Assembly: GCA_019115455.1 (NCBI GenBank)
Contig: DXDN01000020.1
Span: 36,516-100,515, forward strand
Reading direction: 5' to 3'
Length of the DNA stretch: 64,000 nt
Source of the DNA: Candidatus Eubacterium faecigallinarum
Lineage (GTDB): Bacteria > Bacillota > Clostridia > Oscillospirales > Acutalibacteraceae
In this document: in pieces, positions 45,085-55,473 of the stretch
How the letters are laid out: each line of letters begins with the position of its first letter
Numbering within the stretch: position 1 is the stretch's first letter
Notes under the pieces: generated by a model
The model's database searches: none
The model's input: the letters and a program-made list of their open reading frames with translations, nothing else
What the model was told of the DNA's origin: nothing
Position numbers and translations under genes: made by a program

Positions 45085-45497
45085 TATATATGGTGTCTGT
45101 TTTTAATTTTAAGCCTTTCCATAGCTCTGGCAAGGTTTGCCTTTGAATGATAGTATTCAAGCTGAGAATGCTGGTTTCTGAGTTCCTCCTCAGCTCTTTC
45201 CTTAGCCTCCTGGGCACGTCTCTCGTCAATTTCTTCCGGCAGCTCTGCGGATATGCATACCAGCGTTGCCACGTTGTCAAGAAATTCGAGAAAACCGTTT
45301 CCCACGAATGCGTCAATAACTTTACCGTCGGCGTCGGTGATTTTCATTTCACCGGTTTCTATCGGCAGAACGCAGTTTTCGTGGTGGGCAAGAAAGCCCT
45401 CAAAGCCCATATCAGCATGGGGGACTACAATGGACTGAGCCTCGCCGTCAAAAAATATTCTGTTTGATGAGATTACTTTAAGTTTAAAGGTGTTCAT
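45084..45497 (-). CDS. atpC: ATP synthase F1 subunit epsilon
   Basis: 137 residues. Central-stalk subunit: an N-terminal beta sandwich (MNTFKLKVISSNRIFFDGEAQ, the family start; GFEGFLAHHENCVLPIETG) and a C-terminal helical hairpin (AQEAKERAEEELRN). Last gene of the minus-strand atp operon, 13 bases after atpD. GAGG lies upstream of the ATG. Confidence 0.95.
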   Translation of the reverse strand: MNTFKLKVISSNRIFFDGEAQSIVVPHADMGFEGFLAHHENCVLPIETGEMKITDADGKVIDAFVGNGFLEFLDNVATLVCISAELPEEIDERRAQEAKERAEEELRNQHSQLEYYHSKANLARAMERLKIKNRHHI

Positions 45498-45510
45498 AAA
45501 ATCCCAAACC

Positions 45511-46899
<1,389 letters not shown>

Positions 46900-46912
46900 C
46901 TAAGGACACCTC

Positions 46913-47797
46913 CTAATCTGTTTTGTTTTTCTGCGCTTTTGCACCGGCGATAACCTCAGTTATTTCCTGGGTAATTGCCGCCTGTCTTGCGCGGTTGTAT
47001 TCGATACCGAGATTTCTTAACATTTCCTTGGCAGCGTCAGTGGCTGTCTGCATAGCCATCATACGGGCATTATGCTCGGCGCAATATGACTCAACAAGAG
47101 CGCCGTAAATGTATCCCGCTATATAGTTTGGTACGATATGCCCGAAAACAGTGTCTATATCCGGCTCAAAGAAAAACTGCTGATAGTTGTTTTCCTTGCC
47201 GGTGGTAATCCTGTTTCGCTTGAGCGGAAGCAGCTGTTTAATTTCGGCGTTAAAGGTTACGGAGTTTATCATTCTTGTGAATATGATATGCACCTCGTCA
47301 AGCTCGCCGGTCTTAAACAGTTCAACGATTCTTTCGCTGATGATTCTCGCTCTGTTCATATTCGGATTCTGAGCGGTGTACTGAAAATCGGTATCAACGG
47401 GAATATTCTTTTTTTCAAAATATCTTCTGCCGACCTGACCGATGATGAAAAGCTCGGTTTTATTTTCGCTCAGAGCTTCATTTTCCGCAATTTTTATTAC
47501 ATTGTGGTTGTATGCGCCTGCCATTCCCTTGTCGGCGGTTACAACAATGTATCCCTTTTTGCGTTCGCTTGCAGGGATTGATTCGCGGCTGCTGAAGAAC
47601 TCGTTACCCGTGTCAGGGGAGAGGTCAAGAATTTTTGCCAGCGAATCCTGGATTGCGTAGAAATACGGCTCCGTGTTTTTCAGGTCGCGCCTTGCCTTCT
47701 GAAGCTTGGACGAAGATATCATGCACATAGCGCTTGTTATCTTCATAGTGTCCTTAATAGACTTCATTCTGGCTTGTATCTCACGTGAATTAGCCAT
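46913..47797 (-). CDS. atpG: ATP synthase F1 subunit gamma
   Basis: 294 residues. Rotary shaft: N-terminal helix REIQARMKSIKDTMKITSAMCMIS and C-terminal helix with DAAKEMLRNLGIEYNRARQAAITQEITEVIAGA, the conserved pair forming the coiled coil. 13 bases separate it from the downstream atpD start. Sequence is complete. Confidence 0.95.
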   Translation of the reverse strand: MANSREIQARMKSIKDTMKITSAMCMISSSKLQKARRDLKNTEPYFYAIQDSLAKILDLSPDTGNEFFSSRESIPASERKKGYIVVTADKGMAGAYNHNVIKIAENEALSENKTELFIIGQVGRRYFEKKNIPVDTDFQYTAQNPNMNRARIISERIVELFKTGELDEVHIIFTRMINSVTFNAEIKQLLPLKRNRITTGKENNYQQFFFEPDIDTVFGHIVPNYIAGYIYGALVESYCAEHNARMMAMQTATDAAKEMLRNLGIEYNRARQAAITQEITEVIAGAKAQKNKTD

Positions 47798-47831
47798 TGC
47801 TTACCTTCTTTGACAGTAATAATGAATATTG

Positions 47832-49862
47832 TTAAGCCTCAATATCATCATTCATCTGTTTCTTAAATTCATCCGCAGCGTTGAGTATCTGCTCTTTGAG
47901 ATCGTCGTCAATTTGCTTGTCTCTTTCAATTGAGCTTGGAATTTGCGGATAATTTGTGTTTATATAATCAATAAGCTTTGCCTGTACCGCCTTGATGTTG
48001 CTGATCTCAACGTCAATAAATTTCTTGCCGGAGGCGGCAACAAGCGTAATTACCATGTCTGAAAGCGACAGAGGATTGCCAAGAGGCTGCTTTAACAGTT
48101 CCATAAGCCCTTTGCCGTAAATAAGCTGCTGCTTTGTTTCCTCGTCAAGGTCTGATGCAAACTGGGTGAAAACCTCCATCTCCCTGTATTGAGCAAGGTC
48201 AATTCTCAGGGAACCGGCAGCCTTTTTCATAGCTTTTGTCTGAGCTGCACCGCCGACACGGGAAACTGAAAGTCCGACATTTACCGCCGGTCTCATTCCG
48301 CTGAAGAAAAGATCGCTTTCAAGGAAGATCTGACCGTCCGTAATGGATATTACGTTTGTCGGTATATAAGCGGAAACGTCACCCGCCTGTGTTTCGATTA
48401 TAGGAAGCGCAGTTATAGAGCCTCCTCCCAGCTCGTCGCTGAGCTTGCTTGAACGTTCAAGCAGTCTTGAATGAAGATAGAAAACATCTCCGGGGTATGC
48501 TTCACGTCCGGGGCTTCTTTCCAGCAGCAGTGACAGCGCACGGTATGCGACAGCGTGCTTGCTTAAATCATCATACACGATGAGGCAGTCCTTGCCCTGA
48601 TACATAAAGTATTCAGCTATAGCAGTTGCAGCATAGGGTGAAATGTACTGAAGTGACGCAGGTTCTGATGCAGTAGCGCAAACTACGATGGTGTAATCCA
48701 TTGCGCCTGCTTTTTTCAGTGTGTTAACCAGTTTTGCCACGCTTGATGCTTTTTGTCCGATGGCATTATATATGCATATAACATCCTTACCCTTTTGGTT
48801 AATAATAGTGTCAAGGGCAATAGAAGTCTTACCTGTCTGCCTGTCGCCGATTATAAGCTCTCTCTGACCTCTTCCGATAGGGAACATGGAGTCGATAGAG
48901 AGAATACCTGTAGCCATAGGCGTGTCAACGCTCTTTCTGTCAACTATTGACGGAGCGCTTTGCTCAACAGGACGGTAATCTTCAGCGTCAATATCTCCGC
49001 CGCCGTCAATCGGCTCGCCGAGGGAATTAACGATTCTTCCGATAAATCCGCTGCCTACAGGCACGCCTGCCTTTTTGTGGGTGCGTTTAACCTTGGTGCC
49101 CTGATGTATGCCAACGTCGCTGCCGAACAGAATAACGCCTACCTGATGGCGCTTGATATCCTGAACCATGCCCTTAACGCCGTTTTCAAAAATAACGATT
49201 TCGCCGTACATGACATGATCAAGTCCGTGAATATTTGCGATGCTGTCGCCGACTTTGACAACCGTGCCGATCTCCTCAACATCAACACACTGTTCATATT
49301 CTTTGACATCACGTCTGAGAGTTGCGATAATGCTGTCATTGCTAACGCTGCTCTCACGGGCAGTTTTCATTATCTGCTGTTTAATATTCTTAAGTTTTGT
49401 TTTAAGGCTGTAGTCAAATTCCTTGTTGCCTACATTTATTACGAAACCGCCGATAAGGCTGTCGTCCTCAACGATATTAATATCAACGCTTGAGGAATTT
49501 TCTTTTTCAAGGATAAATTTCTTAATACCATCAAGCTGTTTTTCGTCGGGAGGTGTAACGCAATATACCGTCGCTTTAGTTACTTTGCTTTTTTTGTCAA
49601 GCTCGCTGATAAATGCTTTTGTTATTTCAGAAAGCTGTGAAACGGCGCATTTCTCTGCGAGTTGAGAAATAAAGCTTCGTACTGACGGTGCAAAAATATC
49701 ATCAATTACTTTGTTCTTTTCCTGCTTGCTGACATTGGGATTATCCAGTATTTCAGCAAGCTCTGTGGAGGAAGAAATAATTCTGAGTCCTTCCTCAAGA
49801 CTTGACACGCTGATGTTTGAAGACAGCAGTGTGTCAAGATAATTATCAATATTCTGACTCAT
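47832..49862 (-). CDS. atpHA: ATP synthase delta-alpha fusion protein
   Basis: 676 residues in one frame. Residues 1 to about 168 are the delta (OSCP) subunit, with its C-terminal signature DDSLIGGFVINVGNKEFDYSLKTKL; the N-terminus is about 15 residues short and lacks the usual YAxAL first helix. From about 170 (SVSNDSIIATLRRD) a full-length alpha subunit of about 507 residues follows: IANIHGLDHVMYGE, Walker A GDRQTGKT (339-346), SERSPGREAYPGDVFYLHSRLLER, RVGGAAQTKAMK. No stop, start or clear ribosome binding site at the join; an in-frame ATG near the join (MKTARESS) lacks one. Start ATG 49862 lies two bases after the atpF stop. The operon has no other atpH or atpA. Confidence 0.94.
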   Translation of the reverse strand: MSQNIDNYLDTLLSSNISVSSLEEGLRIISSSTELAEILDNPNVSKQEKNKVIDDIFAPSVRSFISQLAEKCAVSQLSEITKAFISELDKKSKVTKATVYCVTPPDEKQLDGIKKFILEKENSSSVDINIVEDDSLIGGFVINVGNKEFDYSLKTKLKNIKQQIMKTARESSVSNDSIIATLRRDVKEYEQCVDVEEIGTVVKVGDSIANIHGLDHVMYGEIVIFENGVKGMVQDIKRHQVGVILFGSDVGIHQGTKVKRTHKKAGVPVGSGFIGRIVNSLGEPIDGGGDIDAEDYRPVEQSAPSIVDRKSVDTPMATGILSIDSMFPIGRGQRELIIGDRQTGKTSIALDTIINQKGKDVICIYNAIGQKASSVAKLVNTLKKAGAMDYTIVVCATASEPASLQYISPYAATAIAEYFMYQGKDCLIVYDDLSKHAVAYRALSLLLERSPGREAYPGDVFYLHSRLLERSSKLSDELGGGSITALPIIETQAGDVSAYIPTNVISITDGQIFLESDLFFSGMRPAVNVGLSVSRVGGAAQTKAMKKAAGSLRIDLAQYREMEVFTQFASDLDEETKQQLIYGKGLMELLKQPLGNPLSLSDMVITLVAASGKKFIDVEISNIKAVQAKLIDYINTNYPQIPSSIERDKQIDDDLKEQILNAADEFKKQMNDDIEA

Positions 49863-49864
49863 TA

Positions 49865-50344
49865 TCAATCACTGCTTTCTTCTAAAAATTCATCGTACAG
49901 TTTGCTGTCAAGCTGAGCAGACGCACTTTTGCCGACAACCTTTTCGGCCGTCTCCATGGCAAGGGCGGCAATCTCCTCTTTAACAGCACGACGCGTTTTT
50001 TCATTTTCAAAATCGGATGCCTTCTTGGCGTCTGATTTTATCTTGTCAGCGTCGTCATGCGCTTTGTCAATTATCTTGTTATATTCGTTTTTAGCGGTGG
50101 TCCTTGCGGTTGCAAGTATCTGCTTCTTTTCTTCTTCAACGCCGTCGAGCTGATTTTGATACTGTGTTTTGATATCTTCAGCCTGGCGCTGCGCTTCCTC
50201 AGCGTCTTTGAACTGCTTATCTATTAATTCTTTTCTCTTGTTCAGAACTTTCTTGATGGGGTTGAAAAGGAAAAATTTCATCAGCAGAAAGAAAACGATC
50301 AAATTGATAAGAGTCCAAAGCATATTCCAGTCAAACTTTAACAT
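49865..50344 (-). CDS. atpF: ATP synthase F0 subunit b
   Basis: 159 residues: one membrane helix (MLWTLINLIVFFLLMKFFLFNPI) and a long charged dimerising helix (RKELIDKQFKDAEEAQRQAEDIK onwards). Peripheral stalk, contacting the delta part of the fusion protein. GAAAGGA lies upstream of the ATG. The stop nearly abuts the delta-alpha start. Confidence 0.95.
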   Translation of the reverse strand: MLKFDWNMLWTLINLIVFFLLMKFFLFNPIKKVLNKRKELIDKQFKDAEEAQRQAEDIKTQYQNQLDGVEEEKKQILATARTTAKNEYNKIIDKAHDDADKIKSDAKKASDFENEKTRRAVKEEIAALAMETAEKVVGKSASAQLDSKLYDEFLEESSD

Positions 50345-50385
50345 TAACCGCTTGTCCTTTCATTAAGATTTTTATATTTCCTATC

Positions 50386-50625
<240 letters not shown>

Positions 50626-50645
50626 TTATAAAAATATATTTTAGA

Positions 50646-51416
50646 TTAAGCTTCCAGCTTCTTTTTGCCGGCTTTTCTTAATTTTTTTTTGCTTTTTTTC
50701 TTAGGCTCATCCTCGTCGCTTTCCACAGCCTCCTGAAGATAAAGAGCCGTAAGGAACACGAAGATATATGCCTGAAGCAAACCGTCAAAAATATCAAAAT
50801 ACAGACTGAATACTACAGGAAGTCCCACCGGGATAATTGCCTTTATCAGCTCCATAATTGTAAAGGCGCCGATAACGTTACCGAACAGTCGCATGCAAAG
50901 TGACAGCGGCTTGGTGAAAACCTCCATAATATTAATTGGCGTAATAATTGCTATAGGCTTTGTAAGTGCCTTAAGCCTTCCGCCAACACCCTTTTCCTTA
51001 AATGCACAGTATTCCACAAGAACAATGCTTGTAATTGCCATCACTCCTGTTACCTGAATACTTTTCGTCGGCGGTTTCATTCCGAACAGACCTATGATAT
51101 TGGATATTCCTATAAACAGTCCCATACTCATAAGCCAAGGAATAAATTTTTCTACCTTTTCGCCCATGATGCCTTTGAAAAAGTCTTCCGCCTTTTCATA
51201 CAGCATTTCAAGAATTGCCTGCCGTTTTGAAATTTCGCCGGTTACCTTTAGGTTCCTTGTAAGAATTATCGCCAGCACCGTAAGCACTGCAATAATTATC
51301 CACGAAACGACAGTTGCTTCGTCAAAGCCAACCTTAACATTACCGATATTGAAACTGAAAACTTCTTCAATTTCCAGTTGCTCGGTTAATTCTTTTTGCA
51401 GGTCAAGCTTCATCAT
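50646..51416 (-). CDS. atpB: ATP synthase F0 subunit a
   Basis: 256 residues from ATG 51416 (264 from GTG 51440). Six or so membrane helices with the essential Arg in KPLSLCMRLFGNVIGA and the helix-5 motif with LYLQEAVESDE; the C-terminus is an unusually Lys-rich tail (EPKKKSKKKLRKAGKKKLEA). Start uncertain: AAGGAGG (51440-51446) overlaps the GTG at 51440, and ATG 51416 lies 23 bases further on with no close site. First gene of the operon; no atpI precedes it. Confidence 0.9.
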   Translation of the reverse strand: MMKLDLQKELTEQLEIEEVFSFNIGNVKVGFDEATVVSWIIIAVLTVLAIILTRNLKVTGEISKRQAILEMLYEKAEDFFKGIMGEKVEKFIPWLMSMGLFIGISNIIGLFGMKPPTKSIQVTGVMAITSIVLVEYCAFKEKGVGGRLKALTKPIAIITPINIMEVFTKPLSLCMRLFGNVIGAFTIMELIKAIIPVGLPVVFSLYFDIFDGLLQAYIFVFLTALYLQEAVESDEDEPKKKSKKKLRKAGKKKLEA

Positions 51417-51460
51417 TATCTGACCGAACGTAGCACTCACCTCCTTGTTTTGTCGCCCCC

Positions 51461-51489
51461 ATTATACTACGGTGTTTTTGATTTTTCAA
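51461..51489 (-). promoter_or_regulatory. Promoter of the atp operon
   Basis: Minus strand: TTGAAA (51489-51484), a 17-base spacer and TATAAT (51466-51461). Transcription would begin near 51454, giving a very short leader. Confidence 0.8.
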
Positions 51490-51776
51490 CATGAAAATTT
51501 AAAAAAATATACCTCTTGTTTTTGATGTCAAATACTAATGGTAAAGTTAAACTAAAATACTTAGACACTCTTAAATTACTTTGTGCAAAAATCAAAAAAA
51601 TCCTCATAAACCCATAATAAAATTAAATATTTATTTACATTAATAATATCATTATAATATGCCAAAATCAACAAATGAGAATCAACTGTCAATTAACTGT
51701 CACTATTTTGACTGTTTTAATGGTAATTAAAGGTTGTTTTTCTGTCCGTAAAATAATATCTTGTGGATAAATACTA

Positions 51777-51805
51777 TTTACATATTTGTAATATTCGTAT
51801 ATAAT
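51777..51805 (+). promoter_or_regulatory. Promoter of proS
   Basis: TTTACA (51777-51782) and TATAAT (51800-51805) with a 17-base spacer, 42 bases before the start codon. Confidence 0.8.
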
Positions 51806-51847
51806 ATAGATTTGAATAAGACAGATATAATTTATAAGGAGTTTAAT

Positions 51848-53290
51848 ATGGCAAACGACCAGAAGAAAATGGTGGATTCCATTACATCAATGGACGAGGA
51901 CTTTGCAAAATGGTACACCGACGTGTGCAAAAAGGCAGAGTTAATTTCATACACCAGCGTAAAGGGCTGTATGGTAATCAGACCTTACGGCTACGCAATA
52001 TGGGAGAATATTCAGCATATACTCGACAGTATGTTTAAAGAGACAGGGCACGAGAACGTTAATATGCCAATGTTCATTCCAGAAAGCCTTCTGCAAAAGG
52101 AGAAGGATCACGTTGAGGGCTTTGCTCCCGAGTGTGCATGGGTAACCTACGGCGGCAGCGAAAAGCTTGAGGAAAGGCTTTGTGTTCGTCCCACGTCTGA
52201 AACACTTTTCTGCGAGCATTTCAAGGATATAGTTCATTCTCACAGGGACCTTCCAAAACTTTACAATCAGTGGGTGTCTGTAGTCCGCTGGGAAAAGACA
52301 ACAAGACCGTTTCTGCGTTCCCGTGAATTCCTGTGGCAGGAGGGACACACTCTTCACGCTACTGCCCAGGAAGCTATTGAAGAAACCGAGAGAATGCTGG
52401 GAGTATATACAAAATTCTGCCAGGATTATCTTGCTATGCCGGTAGTTCAAGGCCAGAAAACAGACAGCGATAAATTTGCCGGAGCAGAGCGCACATATTG
52501 TATTGAGGCGCTTATGCACGACGGTAAGGCGCTTCAGGCAGGCACCAGCCATTATTTCGGCGACGGCTTTGCAAAAGCGTTTGATATTCAGTATTCTAAT
52601 AAAGAAAACAAGCTCACATATCCTCACCAGACCTCTTGGGGTGTGACAACAAGACTTATCGGCGCTATCATTATGACGCACGGCGACGATAACGGACTTG
52701 TTCTGCCGCCGGCTGTGGCTCCTATTCAGGTAATGGTTATACCTATTGCCCAGCATAAGGAGGGCGTGCTTGATAAGGCACATGAGGTTGTGCAGCAGCT
52801 TAAGGATGTGTGCAGGGTTAAGATTGACGAGTCTGACAATTCACCCGGCTGGAAGTTCGCCGAATATGAAATGAAGGGCGTTCCGGTGAGAGTTGAACTC
52901 GGTCCAAGGGATATAGAGAATAATCAGTGTGTTATTGTTACTCGTCATAACAGGGAAAAGACCATCGTTCCTCTTGATAAGCTCAGCGAGGTAATCCCTC
53001 AGAAATTACAGGAAGTGCGTGACGGTCTTTATCAGAAAGCCCTTGAAAATAGAGAAAACCGTACTTATAAGTGCAAAACTATGGACGAGATTGTCAAAGC
53101 TCTTAAGGAGAACGGCGACGGCTTTGTAAAAGCAATGTGGTGCGGCGATGAAGCCTGTGAGGATAAGGTAAAGGAAGTTACCGGAGTAGGCTCACGCTGC
53201 ATTCCCTTTGAGCAGGAGCAGATTTCCGACGTGTGCGTATGCTGCGGTAAGCCTGCCAAGAAAATGCTCTATTGGGGCAAGGCATATTAA
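51848..53290 (+). CDS. proS: Prolyl-tRNA synthetase, archaeal/eukaryotic-like (type 3) form
   Basis: 480 residues. Class II synthetase charging tRNA-Pro. Motif 2 region [39 protein letters not shown], motif 3 [15 protein letters not shown], an anticodon-binding domain, and a C-terminal zinc-type domain with C-x4-C...CVCCGKP ending in WGKAY. It lacks the editing insertion of bacterial ProS. Start ATG 51848 after AAGGAG; a longer in-frame ORF from 51761 lies over the promoter. Confidence 0.96.
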   Translation: MANDQKKMVDSITSMDEDFAKWYTDVCKKAELISYTSVKGCMVIRPYGYAIWENIQHILDSMFKETGHENVNMPMFIPESLLQKEKDHVEGFAPECAWVTYGGSEKLEERLCVRPTSETLFCEHFKDIVHSHRDLPKLYNQWVSVVRWEKTTRPFLRSREFLWQEGHTLHATAQEAIEETERMLGVYTKFCQDYLAMPVVQGQKTDSDKFAGAERTYCIEALMHDGKALQAGTSHYFGDGFAKAFDIQYSNKENKLTYPHQTSWGVTTRLIGAIIMTHGDDNGLVLPPAVAPIQVMVIPIAQHKEGVLDKAHEVVQQLKDVCRVKIDESDNSPGWKFAEYEMKGVPVRVELGPRDIENNQCVIVTRHNREKTIVPLDKLSEVIPQKLQEVRDGLYQKALENRENRTYKCKTMDEIVKALKENGDGFVKAMWCGDEACEDKVKEVTGVGSRCIPFEQEQISDVCVCCGKPAKKMLYWGKAY

Positions 53291-53349
53291 TAGGTTAGAA
53301 CAGGATACTTTTCCTGGTATTAATAAAATTATATTTCGGAGGTTAAGCT

Positions 53350-54366
53350 ATGTCAGTATTGGTAACAGGCGGTCTGGGATATATCGGCTCACATACCTGC
53401 GTTGAGCTTATGAATGCAGGCGTCGATGTGGTTGTAGTCGATAATCTTTATAACTGCAAAAAAAGCTCTTATGACAGAATTAAAGCTCTTGTAGGCAGGG
53501 ATTTCAAATTCTATGAATGTGATATCCGTGACGCAGAGGGTATGAGCGAAGTTTTTGAAAAAGAAAGTATTGACTCAGTAATTCACTTTGCAGGACTTAA
53601 GGCTGTGGGCGAAAGCGTACAGAAGCCCCTTGAATATTTTGACAACAACGTAAACGGAACTCTCGTGCTTCTTGACGTAATGAGAAAGCATGGCTGCAAG
53701 AAGATTGTTTTCTCTTCATCCGCTACAGTTTACGGTATGAACAACGTTTCTCCTCTTACCGAGGATATGGAAGTCGGCGGCGTAACAAATCCCTACGGCA
53801 GAACAAAGTATATGATTGAGTGCATTCTTCAGGATCTCTATGTGTCTGATAACGAATGGTCAATCTGCCTGCTGCGTTACTTCAACCCCATCGGAGCTCA
53901 TAAAAGCGGAACTATGGGCGAAGATCCAAACGGTATTCCGAACAATCTTATGCCTTATATCACACAGGTTGCAATCGGCAAGCGTGAGTTCCTGAACGTT
54001 TGGGGCGATGATTATGATACTCCTGACGGAACAGGCGTAAGGGATTATATCCACGTAGTTGACTTGGCTTTAGGTCACCTTAAAGCTGTTGAAAAAGTCG
54101 CTGGCGAAAAAGGACTCTTTATCTATAATCTCGGCACAGGAACAGGATACTCAGTCCTTGACGTTGTAAAAGCCTTTGAAAAAGCGTCAGGTCAGAAGAT
54201 TCCTTATAAAATCGGTCCTCGCAGAGCAGGGGATATAGCTACCTGCTATTCAGACCCGAGCAAGGCGCTCAAAGAGCTCGGCTGGAAGGCTGAAAGAGGA
54301 ATTGAGGAAATGTGCGAGGATTCCTGGAGATGGCAGAGCCAGAATCCAAATGGTTATCCGGACTAA
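53350..54366 (+). CDS. galE: UDP-glucose 4-epimerase
   Basis: 338 residues, an extended SDR. Interconverts UDP-glucose and UDP-galactose with bound NAD. Seen: GGLGYIGSHTCVEL (NAD binding), FSSSATVYG with catalytic Ser, NPYGRTKYMIE (YxxxK), and RYFNPIGAHKSG. CGGAGG precedes the ATG. Adjacent to, but functionally unrelated to, proS. Confidence 0.96.
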   Translation: MSVLVTGGLGYIGSHTCVELMNAGVDVVVVDNLYNCKKSSYDRIKALVGRDFKFYECDIRDAEGMSEVFEKESIDSVIHFAGLKAVGESVQKPLEYFDNNVNGTLVLLDVMRKHGCKKIVFSSSATVYGMNNVSPLTEDMEVGGVTNPYGRTKYMIECILQDLYVSDNEWSICLLRYFNPIGAHKSGTMGEDPNGIPNNLMPYITQVAIGKREFLNVWGDDYDTPDGTGVRDYIHVVDLALGHLKAVEKVAGEKGLFIYNLGTGTGYSVLDVVKAFEKASGQKIPYKIGPRRAGDIATCYSDPSKALKELGWKAERGIEEMCEDSWRWQSQNPNGYPD

Positions 54367-54398
54367 TCTGTTGATAAATATTTACTGATAAATAAACT

Positions 54399-54434
54399 AA
54401 ATCCGGCGCTTATTACAAGCGCCGGATTTTATTG
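54399..54434. terminator. Terminator between galE and the convergent ABC operon
   Basis: Perfect 12-bp stem AAATCCGGCGCT (54399-54410) / AGCGCCGGATTT (54418-54429), then TATTG. T/A tracts on both sides allow use from either strand. Confidence 0.8.
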
Positions 54435-54474
54435 TGTCTGTATTTATGTTAAGTGATTTTACAGTTAAATTACG

Positions 54475-55473
54475 CTATCTTTCTTCTCTGAAATAAGACA
54501 GTCCGAGAGCGGCAGGTCCCATATTCTCTTTCTTGTTGCGAATTGAGCTGATGATAAGCACAATTATGGTTACAACGTACGGGAGCATCTTGATAAGCTC
54601 CTGAGTACGAAGCGCAAGTCCGGGAATATAAAGATAAATTATATAAAGACCGCCGAACAGTATTGAACCCGGAATACTCATATCTGGTTTCCAAATAGCG
54701 AAGATAACCAGCGCAATAGCAAGCCATCCGCGGTCACCGAAGCCCTCGTTTGACCAAACGCCGCAGGCGTAGTCCATTACGTAGTAAAGACCGCCTAGAC
54801 CGGCAATGATGCTGCCGATACAGGTGGCAAGATATTTTGACCTTTCAACATTGATTCCGGCAGCGTCCGCTGTAGCCGGATTCTCGCCAACTGCTCTGAG
54901 GTGAAGTCCGCCTCTTGTCTTTTTAAGGAAAATAGCGCATACCACTGCAATTATAATGGCAAGATAGGTCATAAAACCATATGACAGGAAGATGTCACCG
55001 AACCAACCGGCGTCCTCAGCAAAGGGGAGAGTCTTCCTGAAAACATTACTTGTGGCTGTAAGAGCTACGGATGGAACCTCGCTGTCAGTAAGTTTAACAA
55101 GGGAACCGCCGAAGAAGTTGCCGAATCCAACGCCGAAGGTTGTGATAGCAAGACCGGTAACATTCTGATTAGCACGCAGGCTTACTGTAAGGAAGCAGTA
55201 AATCAGACCCATCAAGAGGGAGCCGAATATGCTGCATAAGATAGGAATAAGAACTGCGAGCACTGGATTAATCATGTCGCTTGATTCCAGCGACTGCTCA
55301 TAAAGGAATGAGCCGATTACGCCGCTGATTCCGCCCACGTACATAATACCTGGGATACCAAGATTCAGGTTACCTGATTTTTCTGTAAGGATTTCACCGG
55401 TAGAACCGTATAACAGCGGTATACCCTGAACAACCGCACGCTGAAGAAAAGTAATAATCGTTTCAGTAATCAT
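54475..55473 (-). CDS. ABC transporter permease, BMP-family nucleoside importer (second permease)
   Basis: 332 residues with about nine helices, BPD_transp_2-type (YufQ/NupQ-like): GNLNLGIPGIMYVGG near the N-terminus, NQNVTGLAITTFG, and LRAVGENPATADAAGINVERSKY typical of the family. Pairs with the upstream permease to form the channel. Last gene of the operon. Confidence 0.92.
   Translation of the reverse strand: MITETIITFLQRAVVQGIPLLYGSTGEILTEKSGNLNLGIPGIMYVGGISGVIGSFLYEQSLESSDMINPVLAVLIPILCSIFGSLLMGLIYCFLTVSLRANQNVTGLAITTFGVGFGNFFGGSLVKLTDSEVPSVALTATSNVFRKTLPFAEDAGWFGDIFLSYGFMTYLAIIIAVVCAIFLKKTRGGLHLRAVGENPATADAAGINVERSKYLATCIGSIIAGLGGLYYVMDYACGVWSNEGFGDRGWLAIALVIFAIWKPDMSIPGSILFGGLYIIYLYIPGLALRTQELIKMLPYVVTIIVLIISSIRNKKENMGPAALGLSYFREER

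Larger units (their letters stand above)
51417..51847. other. Divergent intergenic region between atp operon and proS
   Basis: About 430 AT-rich bases without a gene. It contains the atp promoter (51461-51489, minus), the proS promoter (51777-51805, plus), and two direct AACTGTCA repeats (51684-51691 and 51695-51702), with ACTGTT at 51711-51716, which may be a regulator site. No T-box leader was seen before proS. Confidence 0.7.

Noticed and set aside
44999..45316. 105-codon minus-strand frame overlapping the end of atpC and cca
   Set aside because: It crosses the bidirectional terminator at 45050-45084 and lies out of frame over atpC.
51490..51776. T-box leader for proS
   Set aside because: No AGGGTGGNACCGCG-type sequence or terminator hairpin was seen.
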